15,565 bases of DNA from CAZVFX01 sp964626565. GTDB lineage: Bacteria; Myxococcota_A; UBA9042; CAIXZC01. Shown piece by piece: positions 6,855 to 13,818 of the stretch (position 1 is the first letter of the stretch; each line of letters begins with the position of its first letter). The position numbers and the translations under genes were made by a program. A model generated the notes under the pieces. It did no database searches and was not told where the DNA came from. It saw only the letters and a list, made by a program, of their open reading frames with translations. The stretch covers positions 1 through 15,565 of the forward strand of contig CAZVFX010000147.1 of the NCBI GenBank assembly GCA_964626565.1, given 5' to 3'.

Positions 6855-9800
6855 CCCTTCGTCATCATAATCTCAAGGTTGCCCAGAGAAAGCGTGGTGC
6901 CTTCCGGGATGCCGGGAAGCAGGGTGGAAAGGTCTATCTCCGGGATGGGGAAGCTGCCCAGCGAGAGGTTGCTGACCTGCTCGATGATCATAGGCACCAG
7001 TACGTTGTCGATGAGTTCCTCAATGTCCAGCATCCCTGCCAGCGGCCCGAGGTCTCCGTCCACACTGACGATTTCGGTGCCGATCTCGGTAATGCCGAGA
7101 ATCTCCAGTCCCACTTCATTGCCTTGCCCGAAGATGGTCGCGTCGAGGGCGGCGCTCACGAACATGGAGATGGTGATGGGTGCATCCATGAGCTTGAAGG
7201 AGGGCGTAACCAGCAGGTCACCCACCTGGACCTCCACCATCCCCTTGGCCGAGCAATCGTTGAGGAGGGGCGGCAGCCAGAAGTCGGTGGCCACGGTGAG
7301 TTCGGTGAGCCCGAACCCGGCCAGGTCTACATCGCCGAGGATCGTCTCGTCGAGCGCTAGCTGAAGGCCGCCGGTCCGCCACAGGGCGAAGAGCAGCTCG
7401 TTGACCATATCCAGATGGGCTGCAAAAGCCATCTTCTCCTCGGAGTCAAATTCGGGCTGGCCAAACGCACCGGACAAACATCCGGCCCGGAGCAGGCTAC
7501 CCAGTACCTCTCGCTCCACCGTCTTGGGCGCCATGAACCCGGCGGTCAGGCCGAGTTCGCCGCCGGAATCAAAGAAGTGCACAAAGGACAGCTTGGTCTT
7601 GAAGGTAACTTCCACCGGCCCTTCCGCTCCCGGCAGTTCCGGAATGGGGAGGGGAATCTCCATTTCGAACTGGTTGAGCAGGTCGCCCAACAGGTTGCTG
7701 ACCTGGCCCTCAATAAGGGGTGCCAACAGGTCGAGGGCGAGGGGGGTGATGAAGTTGAGCAGCGGATCGATGATGAAGTCCGAAAGGAACGCATCGACGT
7801 CCTGGAGGAGATCTCCCAGCGGTATGGCCGGCAGGTCGAACACGTCCTGTCCGTTGAACTCCACGGTACCCAGATCGATGAGCAGGTCCTGAAGAGGTTC
7901 GATGTGAATTCCTGCGGGCGACACCGAGAGGTCCCCCACCGACACCGTCAACTCTTCTCCCACGTTCTTGTCGATGTCCAGGCTCACCTGGGCCAGGAGG
8001 GTCTCAACAGAGGCGGAAGACTGGACGGAGATACCCGGCTCAATACCGGTCTGGAACAACTGGTCGCTCCCCAGGAATGACGACACTGAAAGTGCGAAGC
8101 TCAATTCCACCGTGTACTGCACGAACACGCCCGGGTCCTCGGCCACGCCCTGAAAACTGACGATCATGTCAAGCCCACCGTCCCTGGTCACAAGAGACAC
8201 GTAGGGCTCGGCGAAGGAGACCGCGTCGATGTAGAGCTTGATGAGCAGGTCACCCTGGATAGAGAAGGTGAACTCGAAGAGGTTGAGGCTGTAGTCTATG
8301 AGGGCCGGGATCACTTCGTCGACCACGGGAACCCCGTCCCCGACGAGGAGGTCCAGATCGAGGCTGTCCAGGACCAGCTCAACAAGGGTCGCGACATCAT
8401 CGATCTTCGTCTTGTCGTGGTCGCCGTCGTCCAGGAAGTTCTGGCCGAGGAAGACCAGAAGCGCCTGCTCAAGCAGGACGTTGTCGAAGTCTGCGTCGTC
8501 GTAGGCCACGTAGTCCGAGGAGTAGTAGAAAGACTGCACCACCTTGCCGGTGTTGCCGAATGCGTCAAAGGCCTCCACGGAGAGCATGTTCATGCCGTGG
8601 TAAGCCTCCACAATGTGATAAAAATTGCCCTCTTCGTCGATGGGCACGCTGATGTCGTTGATTTCCAACTCCACGTTGTCGGACAACGCGTCCACCACGT
8701 TGCCTTCCACCGACACCATCTTGTCGCCGTCCAACGTCACTGCCCGTTCCGGGGTGAAGACTACAACCACGGGCCCGGTTTCATCGCAGTAGAGAACCAG
8801 TTCTCCGGTTATGTCTTCGTGGGGCGCTTCCAGGTTACCGGTGAAAGTGTAGATGCCCTCGGCGGGGAATTCAAACTTGCCTCCCTCAGTGGTAGGCATC
8901 TCCTCAGGCGCGGTAATAATCGCCTCGACTCCTTCCACCTCGTTGCCGAACTCGTCTGCAGCGAAAGCCTCGATGGCCACCAGGTCGCCGACCTTGTAGG
9001 CGTCCTTTATCGGCTTGGCTTTCAACACCAGGGACGCAAGCTCGCCCACCAGCACTACGAGGTGGTCGGGCACTTTCTCCAGCCCTTCCAAATCGTCGAC
9101 GGAAGAGCAGGTAATGTCGTATTCGCCCACGATCATGGGAACTATGTCACCACCTTCCACCGCAATCCCTTCCTGGGGGTCGATTTCGGCAAGGTAGTCG
9201 AGGACGTTACCGTGGTCGTCCTGTACAGTGCACAGGACCGGCACCTTCGTGCCCGCGGTGACCTCATCCTCCTTGATGGCGGCGACTATCAGGGAGGGGT
9301 CTCCTGCATTTACGTTGAGGGACTCGGGCGTTTCGTCTTCGATGGGCAGGCCAACGGCCTTGCAGGCCACCATAAATTCGCCGGCTGCGGCGGTGTTGAG
9401 GGTGTGCCCATCCACCTCCATTACGTCGGCGGGGTCCACCAGCACTTCCGTATCCCACGCAACCCACTCACCTTCGATATCTTTGACCTGGCAGGTGACT
9501 TCCACGCTGTCGCCGGCCTCTACATCATTGGCGGACAGAGTGGTCTCGACGCTGGCGATGTTCTCCTGCGTAACGGTCACCACTTCGGGGGTCTCGTCCG
9601 GCATGGTCTCGTCCGGCAGCATGCAGGCCACCGAGTAGAGGCCCGGGAACTGCGGCGTGACTTTAGCGCCTTGAACTCCTACACCCTTGCTGGGGGACAC
9701 GGAGAATGCGGTATCAGTATTGACCTCCCGACCCTCCGGGTCGATGACGATACACGCCACCTTGAAGGTTTCGCCCGCGTTGAGGAACAGTTTGTCGACG

Positions 9801-9913
9801 GACGTCTCTACGGTCACGTTGCTCAAGTCGGCAGTTATGCCGGAGTCACTGCACGCTGTCAGGCCGACAAAAGCCGCGAGCAACAAGAAACACACCGTAC
9901 GCTTAAAAGACAT
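6824..9913 (-). CDS. Large lipoprotein: tandem Ig-like domains followed by a BPI/TULIP-like lipid-binding region
   Basis: A 1029-residue lipoprotein. The signal ends VGLTAC (Cys21) with Ser at +2. Three Ig-like units follow with an 87-residue period, each with a cysteine pair about 41-43 apart: Cys54/97, Cys141/184, Cys228/269. A fourth unit (about 291-377) lacks the pair, and a fifth (about 380-466) has the NVELEINDISVPIDEEGNF style of bacterial Ig or glucodextranase-like domains. From about 480 to the end the sequence alternates long hydrophobic amphipathic helices and beta stretches. Two similar blocks occur: DLLAPLIEGQVSNLLGDLL with IPLPIPELPG (728-762), and NVLVPMIIEQVSNLSLGSF with PIPEIDL (970-995). 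The end, GNLEIMMTKGYLLFGGEL, and the segment FAAHLDMVNELLFALWRTGG (830-849) recall the C-terminal domain of human BPI/LBP/CETP. I infer a two-lobed TULIP tube that could carry lipids or lipopolysaccharide in the envelope. The start at 9913 has GGGGG-type RBS spacing of about 8 nt. The gene is secure; the TULIP call is moderate. Confidence 0.85.
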   Translation of the reverse strand: MSFKRTVCFLLLAAFVGLTACSDSGITADLSNVTVETSVDKLFLNAGETFKVACIVIDPEGREVNTDTAFSVSPSKGVGVQGAKVTPQFPGLYSVACMLPDETMPDETPEVVTVTQENIASVETTLSANDVEAGDSVEVTCQVKDIEGEWVAWDTEVLVDPADVMEVDGHTLNTAAAGEFMVACKAVGLPIEDETPESLNVNAGDPSLIVAAIKEDEVTAGTKVPVLCTVQDDHGNVLDYLAEIDPQEGIAVEGGDIVPMIVGEYDITCSSVDDLEGLEKVPDHLVVLVGELASLVLKAKPIKDAYKVGDLVAIEAFAADEFGNEVEGVEAIITAPEEMPTTEGGKFEFPAEGIYTFTGNLEAPHEDITGELVLYCDETGPVVVVFTPERAVTLDGDKMVSVEGNVVDALSDNVELEINDISVPIDEEGNFYHIVEAYHGMNMLSVEAFDAFGNTGKVVQSFYYSSDYVAYDDADFDNVLLEQALLVFLGQNFLDDGDHDKTKIDDVATLVELVLDSLDLDLLVGDGVPVVDEVIPALIDYSLNLFEFTFSIQGDLLIKLYIDAVSFAEPYVSLVTRDGGLDMIVSFQGVAEDPGVFVQYTVELSFALSVSSFLGSDQLFQTGIEPGISVQSSASVETLLAQVSLDIDKNVGEELTVSVGDLSVSPAGIHIEPLQDLLIDLGTVEFNGQDVFDLPAIPLGDLLQDVDAFLSDFIIDPLLNFITPLALDLLAPLIEGQVSNLLGDLLNQFEMEIPLPIPELPGAEGPVEVTFKTKLSFVHFFDSGGELGLTAGFMAPKTVEREVLGSLLRAGCLSGAFGQPEFDSEEKMAFAAHLDMVNELLFALWRTGGLQLALDETILGDVDLAGFGLTELTVATDFWLPPLLNDCSAKGMVEVQVGDLLVTPSFKLMDAPITISMFVSAALDATIFGQGNEVGLEILGITEIGTEIVSVDGDLGPLAGMLDIEELIDNVLVPMIIEQVSNLSLGSFPIPEIDLSTLLPGIPEGTTLSLGNLEIMMTKGYLLFGGELL

Positions 9914-10001
9914 GATATGACCCCCTGTCTGCCATTTCAGTACGGTATTCTACTCAAAGACCGTGCTATTAGGAAGTTTTTTATAGGTGCGGGAAAATCT
10001 G

Positions 10002-10030
10002 TTGACATGCGGTTAAGGTATGTGTAGGTT
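10002..10030 (+). promoter_or_regulatory. Candidate promoter for the ACT/ComEA-like operon
   Basis: A perfect TTGACA (10002-10007) is followed after 17 bp by TAGGTT (10025-10030). Transcription would begin about 20 nt upstream of the start codon at 10058. The -35 is strong and the -10 loose, the same form as at other intergenic sites in this window. Confidence 0.45.
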
Positions 10031-10057
10031 GCGCCCGGAAGAATTTCGGAGGACCCT

Positions 10058-10549
10058 ATGAAAGTGAACGGCAAGTTGGATTCGTTGCGGGTGAAGAAGA
10101 CCGAGACCATGCTGACAATTCTCGGCGTGCCCGACGTTCCAGGCACTGCAGCCGGCCTGTTTTCGGCCCTCGCCATAGCCGGCATACCCATTACCATGAT
10201 AGTCCAGAACGCACCGGGGGACGGTTTCACGTCCATTACTTTTACGGTGAGTAAGCAGGACGCGGACCGCGCCCACGAGATTGCCCGGGAGCGAGCTGAA
10301 CAGATGGACGCGGAAGGCACCATCCGGGATGACAATATCGCCAGGCTGTCCGTTTGGGGTACTTGCCTCGAGGAGACTGCCGGTGTGGCTGGCCGAGTCT
10401 TTACCATCATGGCAGACAACGTAATCAACGTCCTGGCAATCAATACTACCGCAGACATCGTTTCCTGCATCATTGAAGATTCCATCATCGACAAGGCAGT
10501 AGACATTCTCTGCAAAGAGCTTGACCTGAGGATGGAAGAAGTCTGGTAG
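10058..10549 (+). CDS. Stand-alone tandem ACT-domain protein, aspartokinase regulatory-subunit-like
   Basis: A 163-residue cytoplasmic protein with two ACT domains and nothing else. ACT1 (about 18-80) contains VPDVPGTAAGLFSALAIAGI and ITMIVQN, and ACT2 (about 95-160) contains GVAGRVFTIMADNVINV and TTADIVSCII. Both match the regulatory half of LysC aspartokinases (PGVAA-F-LA-AGINI, STSEI-ISCVI). The length equals that of the small beta subunit of Bacillus-type aspartokinase, which comes from an internal start, but here it is a separate gene: GGAGG lies 5 nt before ATG, there is a good -35 upstream, and no kinase domain precedes it. It could bind lysine or threonine and regulate a separate aspartokinase, or sense another amino acid. 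It is not likely to be a decayed lysC, since the start signals are intact. The next gene begins 4 nt after its stop. Confidence 0.88.
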   Translation: MKVNGKLDSLRVKKTETMLTILGVPDVPGTAAGLFSALAIAGIPITMIVQNAPGDGFTSITFTVSKQDADRAHEIARERAEQMDAEGTIRDDNIARLSVWGTCLEETAGVAGRVFTIMADNVINVLAINTTADIVSCIIEDSIIDKAVDILCKELDLRMEEVW

Positions 10550-10553
10550 GCCG

Positions 10554-11102
10554 GTGCGGAAGCGGCTCATCATCGAAATCGTCGTAGCGGGCCTTGTAAG
10601 CGCAGTTCTGGTTTGCATAACGCTATGGGTCTACCGTAGCGACGAAGGCGCCCCGCCCTTGCGCTGTGACTTCCCCGTGGAATTGAGGTTCCCTGACGAT
10701 AGCTCCGGATTACTTTGCGGCCGGGAGCATACCGAGTTAACCCCGCTGCTGGTGCGCAAAGGGCTTGACGCTTGCGACCAGACGGTCAGGGCGGAGATGG
10801 CGGGGGCGACCTATCCTCTGCTGCTCGTCCTGAAGTCCGACTGCCGGGTGGTGGAGAAGCGAGAGGGGACTTTGACCGGACGAGGCTCGTTGCTGGCGGG
10901 CACCAGGCTCGACGTCAACCAGGCTACCGCGGCAGACCTCGAAGCGGTGCCGGGCATCGGCACGGTCATCGGTGCCGCCATCGTCTCCGACCGTACGGCC
11001 AACGGGCCGTTCTGCCCGTTGGAGAGCCTGACCAGGGTCAAAGGAATCGGGGACAAGAAGTTGGAGAGATTCTCAGCCTACCTGAAGGCGGATTGCCAGT
11101 AG
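10554..11102 (+). CDS. Membrane-anchored ComEA-like helix-hairpin-helix protein
   Basis: A 182-residue protein. Residues 6-26 are one hydrophobic segment after MRKR, so the rest is predicted outside the cytoplasmic membrane. Residues 30-115 are an unassigned region with four cysteines (38, 55, 74, 97). Residues 118-178 are the ComEA-type double helix-hairpin-helix: RLDVNQATAADLEAVPGIG, then VKGIGDKKL at 162-170. This domain binds double-stranded DNA without sequence preference; in naturally competent bacteria ComEA pulls incoming DNA across the periplasm. The start is a GTG at 10554, 4 nt after the stop of the ACT gene, without a strong ribosome binding site, so translation is probably coupled. 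No other competence gene is visible, and the central region is not found in classical ComEA as I know it, so a competence role is inference. Confidence 0.82.
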   Translation: MRKRLIIEIVVAGLVSAVLVCITLWVYRSDEGAPPLRCDFPVELRFPDDSSGLLCGREHTELTPLLVRKGLDACDQTVRAEMAGATYPLLLVLKSDCRVVEKREGTLTGRGSLLAGTRLDVNQATAADLEAVPGIGTVIGAAIVSDRTANGPFCPLESLTRVKGIGDKKLERFSAYLKADCQ

Positions 11103-11219
11103 GGGTCGGGGCTCGTTCGACTTCGCTCAGGGCAAGTTCTTCCGTTTCCTCCGGCAAGGCCGTTCCGAGTGCGAAAATGTGTGCGTCGGGGACGTCAGAA
11201 TGACAATAGGGATGTGTGC
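11103..11219. repeat. Non-coding stretch resembling a dispersed intergenic repeat
   Basis: 117 bp between two convergent genes with no credible reading frame. It carries phrases such as GTTCGACTTCGCTCAGGGC and GACGTCAGAATGACA, typical in style of small dispersed non-coding repeats in draft genomes of GC-rich environmental bacteria. No second copy is present in this window, so the repeat nature is inferred. No terminator hairpin with a T-tract is seen for either flanking gene. Confidence 0.35.
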
Positions 11220-13661
11220 TTATTCTGAGCAAATACCCAGTACGCAGGTGCCGACCAGGCACTCTTCTGCGTCACTGCAGTTCTCGCCGAGGCCGACTTT
11301 GGGTTTGCAGATATTCACGTTACAGAAGGCATCGGCGCAGCAGTCGTTACTGTCTACGCAGGCTGCGCCGCAGGCGTCGCCGTCGCACAGGAAGGGGCAG
11401 CAGTCCGAAGTACCGTTGTCATCGCACCCGCCCAGGCCGTCGCAGGTGTCGGCTTCGTTCAGGATGCTGCCGACGCATGTCTGGGCTTCGCAAACGGTCC
11501 CGGATTCCCACAGGCCGCAAGCGCCCGCACCATCGCAGTCGCCGCTAAGGCCACAGGTGGATTCGTCGCTGGCGGTGCAGTCGCCGTTGGTGTCATTGCC
11601 TTCACTCACGTTGAGGCAAAGTCCGGTTGCGTTGCAGATGGTGCAGGGGTCACAGGTGCCACAGTCGCCACCGCAACCATCGGCGCCACACGATTTGCCG
11701 TCGCAATCGGGTGCACAGCCGCACGCACCGTCGATGCAGTCATCGCCGGGGTCGCAGGTGCCGCACTCTCCGCCACAGCCGTCCGGCCCGCACACCTTGT
11801 CCTCGCAGTCGGGCAGACAAACGCACTGACCTTCGGCGCACTCGAAGCCGTCGTCGCAGGTGCCGCACTGGCCACCGCAGCCGTCGTCGCCACATTCCAT
11901 GTTGACGCAGAACGGATTGCAGCAGGCACCGTCAAGGCACAGTTCTCCCGGCTCGCACAAACAGTCGTCGCAGGAATCGCAAGTTTCCTCACCGTTGCAG
12001 ATGTTGTCCCCGCAGGTGGGGCATTCGGGATTCTCGGCGCCGGGAGTACCCAGGTCACCGGCACCGTATGCATCCTGCCCTTCGCACCAGTTTTCGCCCA
12101 GGTCGTTCTTCTCCGCGGACATAGAGGCCGGGTCCAGGCTCAGGGATCTGCCGGCCCAGTCGGGGAAGGTCACGGCGTCGTCGTATGCAACTTCGTCCAC
12201 TACCGTCTCCCCTGACTTGAGAATCACTTCGTCGTCCTTATTTGCCAGATTGAATGCGGAAAACACGTAGTCAAGAGTAATCCCACCGTTGACGGCAATA
12301 TCATCGTTGTTGCCCAGCAACAGGTATGACCCGGCGGGAACCACCAGGCCGCCCAACACGAAAATGCGATGGGAATCGATACCTGCATCTTCCAGCATCC
12401 AGGCGTTGATGTCGATGTCTTCAGCGGTGGTATTGTAGATCTCCACCCACTCACCCACGGAGTCGGTCACTGCATCAGGGTCCTTCATAATCTCGGTGAC
12501 GATAATGTCCCCCGGGTTGGCAGGGGCCGGCTCGACGACGCATATCTCGCTGCAGCCGTCTCCGGCGTCCAGGTTGCCGTCGTCACACTCTTCCCCGGTG
12601 TCGACGGTGAGGTTGCCATCGCCACATTCGGGAGGGCACTCGCCACAGTCATCGGGGCATCCGGCGCAGTCTTCAACTATCGCGCAGTCGCCATCGCCGC
12701 ACTCCGGCGAGGGGCAGTCGCCGACACCGTAACAATCGGGGTCGTCGCAGTCGGCGTTGCCGTCGCCGTCCTCATCTTCACCGTCATCACAGGCCAACTC
12801 GCAAAGCACCGCCTCGTACTCGCTGCAAACCCCGCCGAGGCAGGTGTCAGCGTCGGTGCAGTCGTTGCCATCGTCGCACTCGATGCCGTCTTCGCCAATC
12901 TCTTCAAGGCATTCACCCGTTTCCGCAACACAGCTCAACACTGCGCACGGCTCGTTGAAGGTGCTGCCGCAATCTACTACGGTGTCGTCGTCCACGGAGC
13001 AGTTTCCTTCATCGTCGCAGATGAGAGTGCCGTTGCACAGGTCGCCGTCCTCTTTGTCAGCACAATCGGATTTCTTGGAGCACTCGCAAACCACGTCGCC
13101 ATCGCACTCGCCGCTGCTGCTGCACATATCGTTTTCGGTGCACGGATTGCCGTCGTCGCAGACGATGCTGGTATCAGCGGTAAATACACAACCACCGGAG
13201 GTGCACTTATCTGTTGTGCACAAGTTGTCATCGTTGCAGGGGTCGACGCACGCGCCATTGAGGCACTTGCTGGCTCCGCCGCAAGCCTCGTGGGATTCTC
13301 CGCACGGGAAGCCGTCTGCGGCCGGGGCCTGACCATGGCAACCGAACTCACCGTCGGCATTGAACGCGCAGGTAGCGCGCAGGCACTCGCCCGGACTTCC
13401 CTCGCACTGGGCGCCGGGAATATCGTCAGCGGCCACGCACTCGCCGTCAAGGCAGACTGCTACTTCGCAAGGCCCCGTCTCAATCAGCGCCTCACAGCTC
13501 TCGTCAACGGTGCAGCCGGACGCGGTCCAAGCTTCGCTGGTGATGTCCACTCCTTCCAAAGTGTTCGGCCCGGGGGTTTCCCGCTCCTTGATTGAGTCGG
13601 CATCCTGCCCACAAGCCACCGCAAAAATAACGACGATTCCACACAGCACGAGATTCTTCAT
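11220..13661 (-). CDS. Cys-rich surface lipoprotein with an embedded lamin-tail domain
   Basis: An 813-residue protein with a lipoprotein signal ending FAVAC (Cys17). Residues 45-345 consist of many short Cys/Asp-rich units (CNDDNLCTTDKC at 142, CDDGNPCTENDMC at 168, CDDGNDCTDADTC at 262, NADCDDPDC at 302). At 346-374 is a Myxococcus-type cysteine-rich repeat (CGDGN ... EECDDGNLDAGDGC). Residues 384-545 form a lamin-tail domain (GDIIVTEIMKDPDAV, GEWVEIYNTT, VVPAGSYLLLGNN, DEVAYDDA, GTPGAENPEC), a fold found in bacterial secreted nucleases and surface proteins. Residues 569-670 are three tandem 34-residue units with CGxDGCGGxCGTC, and the rest is more Cys-rich sequence. No catalytic domain is seen. 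A structural or adhesive surface protein, disulfide-stapled and perhaps calcium-stabilised, is likely. AGGAGG lies 7 nt before the ATG. It shares its CDDxDxCTTDxC units with the S8 protease. Confidence 0.9.
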   Translation of the reverse strand: MKNLVLCGIVVIFAVACGQDADSIKERETPGPNTLEGVDITSEAWTASGCTVDESCEALIETGPCEVAVCLDGECVAADDIPGAQCEGSPGECLRATCAFNADGEFGCHGQAPAADGFPCGESHEACGGASKCLNGACVDPCNDDNLCTTDKCTSGGCVFTADTSIVCDDGNPCTENDMCSSSGECDGDVVCECSKKSDCADKEDGDLCNGTLICDDEGNCSVDDDTVVDCGSTFNEPCAVLSCVAETGECLEEIGEDGIECDDGNDCTDADTCLGGVCSEYEAVLCELACDDGEDEDGDGNADCDDPDCYGVGDCPSPECGDGDCAIVEDCAGCPDDCGECPPECGDGNLTVDTGEECDDGNLDAGDGCSEICVVEPAPANPGDIIVTEIMKDPDAVTDSVGEWVEIYNTTAEDIDINAWMLEDAGIDSHRIFVLGGLVVPAGSYLLLGNNDDIAVNGGITLDYVFSAFNLANKDDEVILKSGETVVDEVAYDDAVTFPDWAGRSLSLDPASMSAEKNDLGENWCEGQDAYGAGDLGTPGAENPECPTCGDNICNGEETCDSCDDCLCEPGELCLDGACCNPFCVNMECGDDGCGGQCGTCDDGFECAEGQCVCLPDCEDKVCGPDGCGGECGTCDPGDDCIDGACGCAPDCDGKSCGADGCGGDCGTCDPCTICNATGLCLNVSEGNDTNGDCTASDESTCGLSGDCDGAGACGLWESGTVCEAQTCVGSILNEADTCDGLGGCDDNGTSDCCPFLCDGDACGAACVDSNDCCADAFCNVNICKPKVGLGENCSDAEECLVGTCVLGICSE
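11652..11957 (-). repeat. Three tandem 102-bp coding repeats (34-residue Cys/Gly units)
   Basis: Residues 569-602, 603-636 and 637-670 of the lamin-tail lipoprotein each end in CGxDGCGGxCGTC with identical cysteine spacing and no gap between units. At the DNA level the copies are diverged, so this is an old protein repeat rather than a recent duplication. Confidence 0.85.
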
Positions 13662-13703
13662 ATCACTGCCTCCTAAGGACTGTTCTCCATTTGCAACCAG
13701 ACT

Positions 13704-13731
13704 AGCTTAGCGATCGCGGCCCACTAGTCAA
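13704..13731 (-). promoter_or_regulatory. Candidate promoter for the lamin-tail lipoprotein gene
   Basis: On the minus strand TTGACT (13731-13726) is followed after 16 bp by TAAGCT (13709-13704), leaving a leader of about 35 nt. It lies back to back with a plus-strand candidate for the PAP2 gene. Confidence 0.35.
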
Positions 13732-13742
13732 ACTATTTTTAT

Positions 13743-13770
13743 TGAGACTTTTTAACCCACGCGGTAGTGT
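13743..13770 (+). promoter_or_regulatory. Candidate promoter for the PAP2 phosphatase gene
   Basis: TTGAGA (13743-13748), 16 bp, TAGTGT (13765-13770). Five of six -35 bases match consensus and the -10 is loose. The leader to the TTG at 13819 would be about 40 nt. Confidence 0.35.
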
Positions 13771-13818
13771 CGGCCGAAACAGGTTTCGAAATGACTTATG
13801 GGAAGGCGGTGAGCAACC

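Noticed and set aside
8417..10027. A 536-codon plus-strand open frame opposite the BPI-like lipoprotein
   Set aside because: Low-complexity Val/His/Gly-rich translation, no ribosome binding site, and it runs through the real gene's start and promoter region.
11652..11957. CRISPR-like array suggested by regular repeats
   Set aside because: The 102-bp periodicity is a coding repeat with identical cysteine spacing; there are no short identical repeats separated by unique spacers.
12369..13595. A 408-codon plus-strand open frame opposite the lamin-tail lipoprotein
   Set aside because: It is the antisense shadow of Cys/Asp-rich codons, which give stop-free Ala/Val/His-rich frames; the minus-strand gene has signal peptide, RBS and known domains.
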